Source of the DNA: an uncultured Pelagibacteraceae bacterium
GTDB taxonomy: Bacteria; Pseudomonadota; Alphaproteobacteria; Pelagibacterales; Pelagibacteraceae
Assembly: GCA_902543295.1 (NCBI GenBank)
Contig: CACBXW010000002.1
Location: 181,501 to 245,500, forward strand
Direction of reading: 5' to 3'
Length of the DNA stretch: 64,000 nucleotides
The translations under genes were made by a program, and so were the position numbers. Under the pieces are notes generated by a model. The model searched no databases, was not told the origin of the DNA, and was given only the letters and a program-made list of their open reading frames with translations. Below, piece after piece: positions 20,514 through 31,657 of the stretch (the first letter of the stretch is position 1; every line of letters starts with the position of its first letter).

Positions 20514-21845
20514 TTATGCTGCTTTCATTTCATCTATTACTTTACCAAATAAAGAATTTTGATTACTTTTTTCGATATTAACTTTAATTAGTTTACCAAT
20601 AAGACTTTCATTACCATCAAAGATTACTGAGTTTAAAAATTTATTTCGTCCAAAATATTTGTTTTGGTTTTTAAGTTTATTCTCCACAAGTACCTCTAAG
20701 GTTTTGCCTTCTAAAGATTTATTCAATTCTATTTGATTACTAAATAATTTTTCTTGAATGCTTATCAGCCTGTTTTTAAGTTTATATTTATCAGTAATCT
20801 CTAATTTGGCAGCCTTTGTTCCTGGTCTTGGACTAAAAATAAAAGAAAATGAATTTATAAATTTAATTTTATTAACTAAATTTAAGGTTTCTTTAAAATC
20901 ATTCTCCGTTTCTCCAGGATATCCAATAATAAAGTCGCTAGAAAATTTTATATCTGGGTTAATTTTGATTAATTTTTCATAAATACTAAAATAATAACTT
21001 ACAGTATGCTTTCTGTTCATCATTTTTAATATTCTGTCAGAGCCACTTTGGATTGGTAAATGAACAAAAGGCATTAATTTTTTTGAATTTTTGTAACATT
21101 CAATAAGATCATCTGTCATATCTCTTGGATGAGATGTGGTATATCTAATTCTACTTATTTCAGAATATTTGCTGAGTGTGTTTATAAGATCTGACAGTCG
21201 GTACTCCCTGGATCCATCTTTATAAGAATATGCATTTACATTTTGACCAAGAAAAGTTATTTCTCTAGATCCGTTCTTTATCAATCTCTCAGCTTCATCA
21301 ATAATGCTTTTGAATGGTCTAGAATATTCTGGTCCTCTAGTATAAGGGACGACACAAAAGTGACAGAACTTATCACAACCCTCTTGAATTGTTAAAAAAG
21401 ATGATACGTTGGTATTGTTATTTTTAATATTATCGAAGTACCTAAACTTTGAAACTGAGTCGAATTCAGTTTCTTCAACTTTATTTTCTTCTTCAAAGCT
21501 TTTTAAAAAATTATTTATCTTTTGATAAGATTGAGGACCTATAACTAAATCTATATATTTCTCCCTATCAAGCATCTCAGTATTTTCAGCTTGTGCAACG
21601 CAACCTGCAACAATCATGATTGGTTTTTTTTTATCTTTATATAATTTTTTTACTCTCCCTATCTCATGATAAACTTTATCCTTGGCCTTATCTCGAATAT
21701 GACATGTATTCAAAATATAACAGTCAGCATCATCTTGATTTTCTGTTTTATTATATCCTATGACTTTAATAGCATCGTATATCCTGTTAGAATCATATTC
21801 ATTCATTTGACAACCAAATGTCTTTATAAAAACCTTTTTATGCAT
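20514..21845 (-). CDS. miaB: tRNA-2-methylthio-N6-dimethylallyladenosine synthase
   Basis: TFGCQMNEYDS, EGCDKFCHFCVVPYTRGPEYSR. Confidence 0.97.
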   Translation of the reverse strand: MHKKVFIKTFGCQMNEYDSNRIYDAIKVIGYNKTENQDDADCYILNTCHIRDKAKDKVYHEIGRVKKLYKDKKKPIMIVAGCVAQAENTEMLDREKYIDLVIGPQSYQKINNFLKSFEEENKVEETEFDSVSKFRYFDNIKNNNTNVSSFLTIQEGCDKFCHFCVVPYTRGPEYSRPFKSIIDEAERLIKNGSREITFLGQNVNAYSYKDGSREYRLSDLINTLSKYSEISRIRYTTSHPRDMTDDLIECYKNSKKLMPFVHLPIQSGSDRILKMMNRKHTVSYYFSIYEKLIKINPDIKFSSDFIIGYPGETENDFKETLNLVNKIKFINSFSFIFSPRPGTKAAKLEITDKYKLKNRLISIQEKLFSNQIELNKSLEGKTLEVLVENKLKNQNKYFGRNKFLNSVIFDGNESLIGKLIKVNIEKSNQNSLFGKVIDEMKAA

Positions 21846-21848
21846 GAA

Positions 21849-22268
21849 TTATTTTTTTTTAATTCCGTACAATTCTAATTTATGATCAACCAGCTTATAA
21901 CCATATTTGTCAGCTATTTTTTTTTGTAACTCTTCGATTTCTTCATCAACAAATTCTATAATTTCTCCTGTTTTAATATCAATTAAGTGATTATGATCAT
22001 CATTTAATTCATACCTTGCTTTACCAGACTTAAAGTCGTGTTTTGTTAAGATACCTGCTTCTTCAAAAAGTTTAACTGTTCTATAGACCGTAGCAATACT
22101 AATTTTTGAGTCTATTTGAGAAACTCTATTATATAATTCATCAACATCTGGGTGGTCAGACTCCCCGTATGTTTTTTTCGATTCGGATATTACTCTTGCA
22201 ATTATTCTTCTTTGGTCTGTGAGTTTAACTCCATTTTTTTGGCATTTTTCTTCAATAGTTTCTAGCAT
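21849..22268 (-). CDS. fur: Fur-family transcriptional regulator
   Basis: KLTDQRRIIARV, ISIATVYRTVKLFEEAGIL; canonical fur-miaB neighbourhood. Confidence 0.9.
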   Translation of the reverse strand: MLETIEEKCQKNGVKLTDQRRIIARVISESKKTYGESDHPDVDELYNRVSQIDSKISIATVYRTVKLFEEAGILTKHDFKSGKARYELNDDHNHLIDIKTGEIIEFVDEEIEELQKKIADKYGYKLVDHKLELYGIKKK

Positions 22269-22276
22269 AATATATT

Positions 22277-22654
22277 TTAACTCGAGTAAAGGGGTTTAAT
22301 CAAATTAATATTTGTAAAATTTTTTTTATCAATTTTTACTAACTGATCTACGCCTTTATCAGTTAAATGTTCACTCAAAAATCCATATAAATCAATATTT
22401 TTTGCAAAAGCAATACCTTTAGCAATTGCTATAGAATTTCTAATACTTGAGATTTTGCCAGGACCTTGATTAACAAATATTTCACTTATTTTATCTAAAT
22501 TTAAATTATGCTCATTTAAGAAATTCAAAATTAATATCATTATTTTGTCAAAATTTTCTCTACTGTTTATATGAGCGGTAGTATAAGATTCTATTTTGGT
22601 TATGAGAGAAAATAAAATTTTATCGTCTGCAGCATTAATAACTAAAGTATTCAT
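22277..22654 (-). CDS. tsaB: Short TsaB-like protein (t6A biosynthesis), N-terminal domain only
   Basis: INAADD..., NQGPGKISSIRNSIAIAKGIA in tsaB-fur-miaB context; only 125 aa. Confidence 0.7.
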   Translation of the reverse strand: MNTLVINAADDKILFSLITKIESYTTAHINSRENFDKIMILILNFLNEHNLNLDKISEIFVNQGPGKISSIRNSIAIAKGIAFAKNIDLYGFLSEHLTDKGVDQLVKIDKKNFTNINLIKPLYSS

Positions 22655-23654
22655 ATTTTTTACTATTTTTGTAAACGTTAAAGCTGAAGTAGTAAATAAA
22701 AAATATTTTAAAAATGAACAAGGTATTTTAGCAATTATGTATCATAGATTTGAAGAAAATAAGTATCCATCAACAAATATAAGATTAGATATATTTAAAA
22801 AACATATTAATTTAATAAAAGAAAATAATTTAAATTTTTATAATCCTGGAGAATTTTCAAAAAATTTTAAAAAAGTTAAGAAACAAAAAAAAATTTTACT
22901 TACTATTGATGATGCATTTACATCATTTTATGAAAATGCTTGGCCAATTTTAAAAGAAGAAAAAATTCCTTTTATTTTATTTGTTTCAACAGAATCTGTT
23001 GGAAATAAAGGATATATGAGTTGGGACCAAATAAAAGAAATAGAAAAGGAAAATTTTGCATACATTGGCAATCATTCACATTCACACGATTATTTAACAA
23101 AATTTACTTTTCAAAAATTTGTAGAGGATATTGAAAAATCAATTAACATTTTCAATGATAAATTAGGTTATAATCCAAGCTTTTTTTCATATCCTTTTGG
23201 TGAATATAATTTAGAGCAAAAAAATTATGTTTCAAACAATTTTGAATTTGCATTTGGGCAACATTCAGGTGTTATTGATTTAAATAAGGATAGGTATGAA
23301 CTACCAAGATTTCCTATAAACGAAAAATATGGAGAAATAAAAAGATTTAATGAAATAATATCTTATTTGCCACTTCAGTATAAAATTATTAAACCAGAAG
23401 ACAAATTTATGAATGATGGAGAAAACCCACCTAAAATGATGATAGAATTTTTCGAAGACCAAAAAAATTTAGAAAATATTAATTGCTTTTCAAATGAAGG
23501 CTCAAAGTGGAGAAAAACAAAAATTGTATTAATTGACAATGTATTAAATATTAATTTTTCAGAAAAATTTACTGAAAGAAGAGGGAGAATTAACTGTTCT
23601 TTAAAAGATGAAAATGGGTGGAGATTTTCAGGTTTCCAATTTGTTCAAAATTAA
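22602..23654 (+). CDS. Polysaccharide deacetylase (NodB-like) exported protein
   Basis: LAIMYHRFEENKYPS, LLTIDDAFTSFYENAWPILKE, NHSHSHDYL, FSYPFGEYN. Confidence 0.85.
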   Translation: MRENKILSSAALITKVFIFFTIFVNVKAEVVNKKYFKNEQGILAIMYHRFEENKYPSTNIRLDIFKKHINLIKENNLNFYNPGEFSKNFKKVKKQKKILLTIDDAFTSFYENAWPILKEEKIPFILFVSTESVGNKGYMSWDQIKEIEKENFAYIGNHSHSHDYLTKFTFQKFVEDIEKSINIFNDKLGYNPSFFSYPFGEYNLEQKNYVSNNFEFAFGQHSGVIDLNKDRYELPRFPINEKYGEIKRFNEIISYLPLQYKIIKPEDKFMNDGENPPKMMIEFFEDQKNLENINCFSNEGSKWRKTKIVLIDNVLNINFSEKFTERRGRINCSLKDENGWRFSGFQFVQN

Positions 23655-24742
23655 ATTAATTTTTTTGTCTTATTACTTGTTGGCATTATATTTACATCAT
23701 CAAAATCCGTAAGTGAATTTTGCTTTATAATTTGTTTTAACACATCAATATACTGTTGCCCTGTCTCTGCATATTTATCTAAAAAATTTACCAACTTTAA
23801 ACTGTCTAATTTTTCATCGTTGTCTCTTTGAATTGCTCTTTCTTTTCTAAATTCAATATAGCTACTATGAGTATTTAAATTTCTTTGATATGCTCTCACT
23901 GATGCTTTAAGGACTGCAAACTTTGCAACTTTATGTTTTGCATCTTTGTCTACACCTGCTGGCCTGATTCCTTCTCCATTCCAAGTCCATTGTCCAAATA
24001 ATGCATTACCCTCTTGAGCAAATCTCGATGTTCCCCATCCAGTTTCTTTAGCAGCTTGCGCAAGTGCTAAAGAGACAGGTATTTCATCCATTCTAACTTT
24101 TAGGGAATAAAAATCCCCATCTCTTAAACCGTATTGTTTAAATTTTTCTTTTAACCAATTCTTTTCTTTTTGTGTGTTAATATTTTTAGCTAATATTCTA
24201 AATAATTCTTTTCTATCAAGTCGAATTTTAGCGTTCTCTTCTACGATTAACGGTAAAACTATTTGAATAAATAGTTTCTTTCTCTTTTTTGAACTCTCAA
24301 TACTTTTAATTTCTTTTGGAAGATGGTCAATTTTGTTACCTATATTTACTAACTTAGTCTCTCGAACTCTTTCAAGATTATAATTTGTATCTTTAAACAA
24401 TTGTTCAATTGTTCTTGCATCAAATCTAATTGAGTTTTGTCCCTCTTCATCTGTGCTAAAAAAATCGATGTCTGCAAAAATATTTTTTAAACTCAGATTT
24501 TTTGTTTTAGTTTCTTTCTCTCCATCAAGTATTTTTTTTCTTTTTTCTAGTTCTTGGTCAAAATTTACACCAGCATTTGAGATTACAGATTTTTTGAAAA
24601 TTAAATTTTTATCTAAAAAATTGTTTAAAGTTGGTAAAGAGAAGAATGAAAATATCACAAAAATGCTAATTGCAGAAAATCTGAATATATTATTTTTCTT
24701 TTTAATCTGCTTTATATTTTTATTTTTTATACGTCTAACCAT
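23651..24742 (-). CDS. Bax-like glucosaminidase-domain membrane-anchored protein
   Basis: LALAQAAKETGWGTSRFAQEGNALFGQWTW. Confidence 0.85.
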   Translation of the reverse strand: MVRRIKNKNIKQIKKKNNIFRFSAISIFVIFSFFSLPTLNNFLDKNLIFKKSVISNAGVNFDQELEKRKKILDGEKETKTKNLSLKNIFADIDFFSTDEEGQNSIRFDARTIEQLFKDTNYNLERVRETKLVNIGNKIDHLPKEIKSIESSKKRKKLFIQIVLPLIVEENAKIRLDRKELFRILAKNINTQKEKNWLKEKFKQYGLRDGDFYSLKVRMDEIPVSLALAQAAKETGWGTSRFAQEGNALFGQWTWNGEGIRPAGVDKDAKHKVAKFAVLKASVRAYQRNLNTHSSYIEFRKERAIQRDNDEKLDSLKLVNFLDKYAETGQQYIDVLKQIIKQNSLTDFDDVNIMPTSNKTKKLI

Positions 24743-24771
24743 TAATTTTTAATATAATAATTATTAATAAA

Positions 24772-25314
24772 TTATACAGCTAAAACTTCTTTAACTTCAG
24801 GAATATAATAACAAAGCAAGTTTTCTACGCCCTTTTTTAAAGTAAGAGTTGAAGACGGACAACCTGAACAGCTGCCTTTTAATAGAACTTTAACTTTTCC
24901 ATCCTTGAATTCTTGGAATTTTATATCTCCACCATCTCTTGCAACCGCAGGTCTTATTTTAGAGTCTAAAATACTTATAATTTTTTTTTCAATCTCTGAA
25001 TAATTTTTGTTTTGCTCTTCCTCATTTACTTTATCAATAATGCAAGTATTGCCATTTGCATAATGCTCGTTAACATAAGAAATAACAATATGCTGAATAT
25101 CTTCCCATTTTTTATTCTCTTCTTTATTTACTGAAAAGAAATCTTCTCCTAAAAATACCCCAGTCACTCCATTTATTTGTAGTAAATTCTTTATCAATAA
25201 ATTATTTGTATCTTCCTGATCTAAAACTTCTAAAGGACCATTATTAGATACCTTTCTGCCAGGTAAAAATTTTAATGAATTTGGGTTTGGTGTATTTTCA
25301 GTTTGTATAAACAT
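24772..25314 (-). CDS. NifU-like Fe-S scaffold (Nfu)
   Basis: MFIQTENTPNPNSLKFLPG; RPAVARDGGDIKF...LKGSCSGCPSS. Confidence 0.95.
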   Translation of the reverse strand: MFIQTENTPNPNSLKFLPGRKVSNNGPLEVLDQEDTNNLLIKNLLQINGVTGVFLGEDFFSVNKEENKKWEDIQHIVISYVNEHYANGNTCIIDKVNEEEQNKNYSEIEKKIISILDSKIRPAVARDGGDIKFQEFKDGKVKVLLKGSCSGCPSSTLTLKKGVENLLCYYIPEVKEVLAV

Positions 25315-25351
25315 AACTCTTTTATAGTATTTATTTCAAATTATTAAATAA

Positions 25352-26353
25352 CTAAAAGCCAACTATTTCCTTAATCTTTTTAACTTTTTTTGATGAAATG
25401 TCCTGCGCTTTTGAACCTCCATTATCTAAAATTTGATCTATATAATTTTTATCTGACAATAATTTTTGTATTTCTTTTGATATTGGTGACAGTTTCGTTA
25501 CAATTATTTCAGAAAGTTTATTTTTTAAATCAGAAAAGTTTTTTCCCTCAAATTCATTTAATGTTTGAGTAATATTTTGATTGCTCAAACTAGAGTAAAT
25601 ACCCAACAAATTTTCTGCCTCAGGTCTGCCTTTAAGCTCACTTTCATTTCCAGGCAAAGTATCATTATCTGTTTTTGCTTTTTTTATTTTGTTAACAATT
25701 TGATCCTCGGTATCTGTTAAATTGATCCTACTTCCTTCAGCAATATCTGACTTGCTCATTTTTTTTGTGCCATCTTTTAAGCTCATTATTCTTGAAAAAT
25801 GTTTTTGTATGAGAGGCTCAGGAGGTCTTAAGAACTCTGGTCTTTTGTATTCATTATTAAATTTTTGAGCTATATCTCTACAGAGTTCTAGATGCTGTTT
25901 TTGATCATCTCCTACTGGTACATGAGTAGCATCATATAGAAGAATATCAGAGGCCATTAGAACTGGATAAATATATAAACCAACACTAGCTTTTTCCTTA
26001 TCTTTTCCAGCTTTCTCTTTGAATTGTGTCATTCTATTGAGCCAACCCATTCTGGCAACACATCCTAAAATCCAAGAACCCTCTGAATGTGCTGGAACTA
26101 AAGATTGATTAAATATTATACTTTTTTTTGGATCAATACCGCTTGCAATAAATGCTGCTGCTGTCTCTCTTATATTATTTTTTAACTCTATCGGATCTTG
26201 CATTACAGTAATGGCATGAAGATCAACTACACAAAAAATGCAGCTGTTGTCTTTGTTGTTTTGTAAATCAACAAAATTTTTTATTGCTCCTATGTAATTT
26301 CCTAGATGTAAATTTCCTGTTGGCTGAACTCCAGAAAAAATTTTTTTAGACAT
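25352..26353 (-). CDS. trpS: Tryptophanyl-tRNA synthetase
   Basis: [24 protein letters not shown]. Confidence 0.97.
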   Translation of the reverse strand: MSKKIFSGVQPTGNLHLGNYIGAIKNFVDLQNNKDNSCIFCVVDLHAITVMQDPIELKNNIRETAAAFIASGIDPKKSIIFNQSLVPAHSEGSWILGCVARMGWLNRMTQFKEKAGKDKEKASVGLYIYPVLMASDILLYDATHVPVGDDQKQHLELCRDIAQKFNNEYKRPEFLRPPEPLIQKHFSRIMSLKDGTKKMSKSDIAEGSRINLTDTEDQIVNKIKKAKTDNDTLPGNESELKGRPEAENLLGIYSSLSNQNITQTLNEFEGKNFSDLKNKLSEIIVTKLSPISKEIQKLLSDKNYIDQILDNGGSKAQDISSKKVKKIKEIVGF

Positions 26354-26357
26354 ATAT

Positions 26358-27884
26358 TTAATAGTTTAATTTAATATCAGATATTTTAAAGGCCTTAATG
26401 AGTATTGAAATCAACAAATAAAAAGCAAAAGTTAAAAGAACTAATAATATAATTGCTAGAAACTTATAGCTATTTGAAAATATAAAATAATTATCAAAAT
26501 AATTTATTGATAATTTAAACAATCCCAAACAAATTATATTTGAAATAAATATTTTAAAAAGCTGCATAAAAAATGAATTGTTGAAATTAAAGTAATTTTT
26601 ATTTAAGACAAATATCATCAGTAAAAATCCATTCAACCACGAAGAAATAGTTGTTGCTATAGGAATTATAATAAAACCTAGTTTACTAAATAAAGATACA
26701 CTAATAACAATATTCAAAATTACAGAAACCAATGAAAAGTAAAAAGGAGTTTTAGTATCATTTCTGGCAAATATAAAACTTGAAAATATTTTTATCAGCG
26801 AGAATGCAGGTAGACCAAATGCAAAATAAAATAATGCGAGAGCTGAATTTTTAACACTTTCTTCATTAAAAGATCCATAACCAAAAAGTGCAGAAACAAT
26901 TTCTTCAGAAGCAATAATTAATGCTAGAGAAGCAGGAAGACTTAAAAATAAACTTAATTCTAAAGACTTATTTTGTAAAATTTCCAATTTAATCTTATTT
27001 TTACTTTTTACATATCTACTTAAGTTGGGCAGAATAATTATACCGATTGCAATCCCTGCTATAGCTAAGTTTATCTGGTATATCCTATCTGCATAATATA
27101 AATATGAAACAGCACTTGCTTGGAAAGAGGCAATTATTGTACCAACTAATATATTAATCTGAGTAACGCCAGACGAAAATATACTGGGCAAAAGTTTTTT
27201 AAAAAAAAATTTTATTTTACTATCTATTTGAAAATTGAATTTAAAACTTGGATAAAAATACTTTCTAGTAAAAATAATTAAAAATATAAATTGTATAATT
27301 CCCGCAAATGTTATTGCATAACTTAAATAGTAAACTAAATCAGTATCGTTTTTTATAAAAAGGAAACATATTATTAATATTATATTTAAAAAAAGTGGGG
27401 CTGCGGCTGCGACGGCAAATTTGTTGTGAGAATTTAAAATTGCTGAAAAAAAAGAGGCTAAACTTATAAAAAGTAAGAATGGAAAAGTAATTCTTGTTAA
27501 ATCAACTGCTAACTTGAACTTTTCATCTATATCTGAGAAACCAGGAGCGATCAATTTTATGAAGGTTGGCATAAAAATCTCGATAAGTATTGTTAAACTT
27601 AAAAGTGCTAGGACCAATAAATTAAATACTGAGTTTGCAAACTGTTGTGCTTTTTTTTTACTAGACAAAAGTTCTGATGTGTAAGAGGGAACAAATGCTG
27701 CATTAAAAGTACCTTCTGCAAACAATCTTCTAAAGGTGTTTGGTATTCTAAATGCTACGAAGAATGCATCAGCAATTGGTCCCGAACCAAGATAAATAGC
27801 TATAAAAAAGTCTCTAATATAGCCTAATATTCTGCTTAGTATAACAAACAGACTAAACGTGCCTGTTGACTTAATTAAATTCAT
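26358..27884 (-). CDS. murJ: Lipid II flippase MurJ
   Basis: Polytopic; [50 protein letters not shown]. Confidence 0.97.
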   Translation of the reverse strand: MNLIKSTGTFSLFVILSRILGYIRDFFIAIYLGSGPIADAFFVAFRIPNTFRRLFAEGTFNAAFVPSYTSELLSSKKKAQQFANSVFNLLVLALLSLTILIEIFMPTFIKLIAPGFSDIDEKFKLAVDLTRITFPFLLFISLASFFSAILNSHNKFAVAAAAPLFLNIILIICFLFIKNDTDLVYYLSYAITFAGIIQFIFLIIFTRKYFYPSFKFNFQIDSKIKFFFKKLLPSIFSSGVTQINILVGTIIASFQASAVSYLYYADRIYQINLAIAGIAIGIIILPNLSRYVKSKNKIKLEILQNKSLELSLFLSLPASLALIIASEEIVSALFGYGSFNEESVKNSALALFYFAFGLPAFSLIKIFSSFIFARNDTKTPFYFSLVSVILNIVISVSLFSKLGFIIIPIATTISSWLNGFLLMIFVLNKNYFNFNNSFFMQLFKIFISNIICLGLFKLSINYFDNYFIFSNSYKFLAIILLVLLTFAFYLLISILIKAFKISDIKLNY

Positions 27885-27928
27885 AAATCATATTACTAAC
27901 TTAATCCTTTTGTATATCTAAACAAATA

Positions 27929-30217
27929 ATGAAAAAAAACAAAATTGAACATTATTCTGATAAAGAAGCTTTAGATTTTCATACTAATGATAAATCTGGC
28001 AAAATAGAGATCGTTTCATCTAAGCCTGTAACTACAAAAAGAGATCTAGCCTTAGCATATTCTCCTGGTGTTGCAGCTCCTGTAAAAGCAATAGCTGATA
28101 ATCCTGAGTTGGCATACGAATATACTACTAAAGGTAACCTAGTTGCTGTAATTAGTAATGGATCAGCAATATTGGGGCTGGGAAACTTAGGTGCTATAGC
28201 ATCAAAACCAGTTATGGAAGGAAAAGCTGTTCTATTTAAAAGATTTGCAGATATTGACTCTATAGATTTAGAAATAGATACAGAAGATACAAAAGAAATA
28301 ATTAATACCATTAAACATATAGCAAAAAGTTTTGGTGGTATAAATCTTGAAGACATTGCGGCTCCAAACTGTTTTATAATTGAGGAAGAATTAAAGAAAA
28401 TTTTAGATATTCCTGTATTTCACGACGATCAACATGGTACGGCAATAATAACAACAGCAGCATTAATTAACGCTGTGGATATTGCAAAAAAAAATTTAAA
28501 AAAAATTAAGGTAGTAATAAATGGTGCAGGTGCTGCAGCTATGGCATGTGCTAAATTATTTAGAAGCACTGGAATTCCAAAAAATAATATCAAAATGTTG
28601 GATACAAAAGGAGTAATAAATAAAAATAGAAAAGATATTAATTCTTGGAAAAAAGAATTTGCAGTGGAAACAAAGGATAAAAGTTTAGATGATGCGATGA
28701 AAAATGCAGATGTATTTTTAGGCTTATCCGCTGCAGGTGTTGTAAAAAAAAGTATGGTTAAAAAAATGGCTAAAAATCCTATTATATTTGCGTGCGCAAA
28801 TCCAGATCCCGAGATTAAACCCGAAGATATAGAAGAAGTGAGAAATGATGCAATTATAGCAACAGGTAGATCCGATTATCCAAACCAAGTAAATAATTTG
28901 ATTGGTTTTCCATACATATTTAGAGGAGCATTAGATGTTAGAGCAAAAACTATTAATGAAGAAATGAAAGTTACAGCAGCTAATGCTATTGCTTCACTTG
29001 CAAGGGAATTTGTGCCTGACGAGGTCGCAGCGGCTATGGGTGGTGAGAGACCTAATTATGGAAAAGAATATATTATTCCATCTACTTTTGACCCTCGGTT
29101 AATAAGCGTAATACCAGTAGCAGTAGCAAGAGCTGCTATAAAATCTGGTGTAGCTAGAAAAAAAATAGAAAATTTTGATCAATATTCAGAACAGCTAAAA
29201 CAGAGGCTCGATCCATCTGTAACGATTATGCAGGGAATAAATAACCAAATTAAAAAAACAAATAAAAAAGTTGTATTTGCCGATGGTGAGGATGAAAATA
29301 CTTTGAAGGCTGCAATAGCATTTAAAAATAGTGGACTTGGCACACCTATTTTAGTTGCTAAAGAGAAAGTGGTTAAAGAAAAACTTAGAGAGATTGGTTA
29401 CGGAGAAAACTTTGATATTGAGATTGTAAACTCTACTTTAAGTGACAAAAGAAAAAAATATGTGAATTACTTATTTAAAAAACTTCAAAGAACAGAGGGA
29501 TTGCTTGAAAGAGATTGTGATAAAATGGTTAGAAATGACAGGGTTATATGGGGTTCTTGCATGGTTGCATGTGGAGATGCTGATGCAATGGTAACTGGAA
29601 ATTCAAGAAGGTATGGACAATCTCTCGATAAAGTAAAAAAAGTCATAGATGCTAGACCGGGAGAAATTATGTTTGGATTAAACATGATTGTAAATAAGGG
29701 CAAGACAGTTTTTATTGCAGATACTAGTGTTCATGAATATCCAACATCTGAACAACTTTCTGAAATAGCTATTTCTGCATCTAGAGTAGCAAAATTATTC
29801 GGTTTTGAACCAAAAGTTGCTTTTCTTTCACACTCTACCTTTGGTCAACCAATTACAGCTAGAACTAAACATATAAGAGATGCTGTAGAAATTTTAAAAA
29901 ATAAAAATGTTAACTTTAAGTTTGATGGAGACATGCAGCCTGATGTAGCTTTAAGTGACGAATATAAAGACCTTTATCCATTCTCTGAGATTGTTGGTAA
30001 TGCAAATATATTAATTATGCCTGGACAGCATAGCGCTGCTATAACATATAAAATAATGAAAACATTAGGTGGCGCTAAAGTTATTGGACCACTATTAATC
30101 GGTTTAGGTCAGGCAATTGAAATTGCACCCTTAAGATCATCGACATCTGACATATTAAATTTAGCATCTGTTGCAGCATATTCGGCAGGAGTAATTAATT
30201 ACAAAAAGCCAAATTAG
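27929..30217 (+). CDS. maeB: NADP-dependent malic enzyme with C-terminal phosphotransacetylase-like domain
   Basis: LALAYSPGVAAPVKAI, FHDDQHGTAII; C-terminal PTA-like domain. Confidence 0.96.
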   Translation: MKKNKIEHYSDKEALDFHTNDKSGKIEIVSSKPVTTKRDLALAYSPGVAAPVKAIADNPELAYEYTTKGNLVAVISNGSAILGLGNLGAIASKPVMEGKAVLFKRFADIDSIDLEIDTEDTKEIINTIKHIAKSFGGINLEDIAAPNCFIIEEELKKILDIPVFHDDQHGTAIITTAALINAVDIAKKNLKKIKVVINGAGAAAMACAKLFRSTGIPKNNIKMLDTKGVINKNRKDINSWKKEFAVETKDKSLDDAMKNADVFLGLSAAGVVKKSMVKKMAKNPIIFACANPDPEIKPEDIEEVRNDAIIATGRSDYPNQVNNLIGFPYIFRGALDVRAKTINEEMKVTAANAIASLAREFVPDEVAAAMGGERPNYGKEYIIPSTFDPRLISVIPVAVARAAIKSGVARKKIENFDQYSEQLKQRLDPSVTIMQGINNQIKKTNKKVVFADGEDENTLKAAIAFKNSGLGTPILVAKEKVVKEKLREIGYGENFDIEIVNSTLSDKRKKYVNYLFKKLQRTEGLLERDCDKMVRNDRVIWGSCMVACGDADAMVTGNSRRYGQSLDKVKKVIDARPGEIMFGLNMIVNKGKTVFIADTSVHEYPTSEQLSEIAISASRVAKLFGFEPKVAFLSHSTFGQPITARTKHIRDAVEILKNKNVNFKFDGDMQPDVALSDEYKDLYPFSEIVGNANILIMPGQHSAAITYKIMKTLGGAKVIGPLLIGLGQAIEIAPLRSSTSDILNLASVAAYSAGVINYKKPN

Positions 30218-30807
30218 TTTTTTATTACTCTCAAGTCCTCAACTAAAAAAATACTTGTAACTACATCTTCTACATCAAGAACTTTCTTAGCTTCGTTTAT
30301 AACTTCAGCTCTTTCTTCTTCATTCTGCGAAATACCATAAACATAAATGATTTTTTTATATGTATCGATATCGTAATTTGCAGACTTTATTTTTTTATTA
30401 GCAATCATCGCTGTTCTTAATTGGGAAGTTATAAGTACATCTTTAGCTGTTTGTTTAAAATTAAATTTTTCTTTAATTTTTAAATCATTTTTAACTGATC
30501 TTGCGCCTTTTATTTCCCAACCTAGTTTTGTAATTTTTAATTTTTCTTCCACCGTATTTACTTTACCTGTTATAAAAATTCTTCCATCTAAAACTTTGGT
30601 TTTTACATTTAGTAAATAACCTTTATCCATTAATATCAATTTTGCTCTTAAATTTTTTTGCATTAATGAGTCATCTATTTGTGTTCCAATAGTTCTTGGA
30701 TCCATTGCAATCGAAACACCTGTGCCTAAAACACCAGTTGAAGAATAACCAACACATCCGGAAACTGAAATAAGGATTATAATTAATAATAGGTTTCTAA
30801 ATTTCAT
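30214..30807 (-). CDS. BON-domain lipoprotein (DolP/YraP-like)
   Basis: Lipobox VSGCVGY; two BON-like repeats. Confidence 0.85.
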   Translation of the reverse strand: MKFRNLLLIIILISVSGCVGYSSTGVLGTGVSIAMDPRTIGTQIDDSLMQKNLRAKLILMDKGYLLNVKTKVLDGRIFITGKVNTVEEKLKITKLGWEIKGARSVKNDLKIKEKFNFKQTAKDVLITSQLRTAMIANKKIKSANYDIDTYKKIIYVYGISQNEEERAEVINEAKKVLDVEDVVTSIFLVEDLRVIKN

Positions 30808-31654
30808 TTTTTTTCTTCAAACAAAAATTATAAACAATTTTTTTTGATATATTATTTTCGTTACTAATTTTTAAGGTCACATCTTTAATTGACATTTTTT
30901 TTAAAAGTTTGATGATTTTTTTTTTAACAGATTCTTCAATTACTTGTAACCTGTTTTGTAAATTTAAATTTTCTGATATTACTACAGTCATCTCACCTTT
31001 TTCAGATATGTTAATATTATTGAGGTTTTTAACCTTGTCTCTAATATATTCTTCATGCAATTTAGTCATTTCTCTAGTAATTAAAATATCTCTATCATTA
31101 AAATATTTTTGGATTTGAGGTCTTATTTTTTTTATTTTTTTAGGTGAAATAAAAAAAACAATTGAATAATTTAAATTTGAAATTTTTTTAAAAAGTTGAT
31201 CAATTTGCAACTTTTTATCAGGCAAAAAACCACAAAAAAAGAAATTGTTTGAAAAGCCACTTACAGAAACAGCTGCTGTAGCAGCAGAGGATCCTGGAAC
31301 TGGAAATATATTAATTTTATTCTTGATGCATTCATTTATCAAAATTCCTCCTGGATCTGAAATTGTTGGAGTACCTGCATCTGAGATTATAGAAATTATT
31401 TTGTTTTCTTTTAATAAATTTAAAACATTTTTAATGTTTTTTTTTTCATTAAATTTGTGATTAGACAATAATTTTGTATTTATATTGAACCTAGATAATA
31501 GTTTACTTGAAACTCTTGTATCTTCTGACAAAATTAAGTCTGATTTATTAAGAATGTATATGGCTCTTAAAGTAATATCACCCAGGTTTCCTATTGGTGT
31601 TGAAACACAATATAGCCCAGGTTTTAAATTATCATTTAATTCAAAATTATACAT
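30797..31654 (-). CDS. rsmI: 16S rRNA (cytidine(1402)-2'-O)-methyltransferase
   Basis: GLYCVSTPIGNLGDITLRA, SEDTRVSSKLL, ISDAGTPTISDPG, PGSSAATAAVSVSGF. Confidence 0.97.
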   Translation of the reverse strand: MYNFELNDNLKPGLYCVSTPIGNLGDITLRAIYILNKSDLILSEDTRVSSKLLSRFNINTKLLSNHKFNEKKNIKNVLNLLKENKIISIISDAGTPTISDPGGILINECIKNKINIFPVPGSSAATAAVSVSGFSNNFFFCGFLPDKKLQIDQLFKKISNLNYSIVFFISPKKIKKIRPQIQKYFNDRDILITREMTKLHEEYIRDKVKNLNNINISEKGEMTVVISENLNLQNRLQVIEESVKKKIIKLLKKMSIKDVTLKISNENNISKKIVYNFCLKKKNEI

Positions 31655-31657
31655 TTA

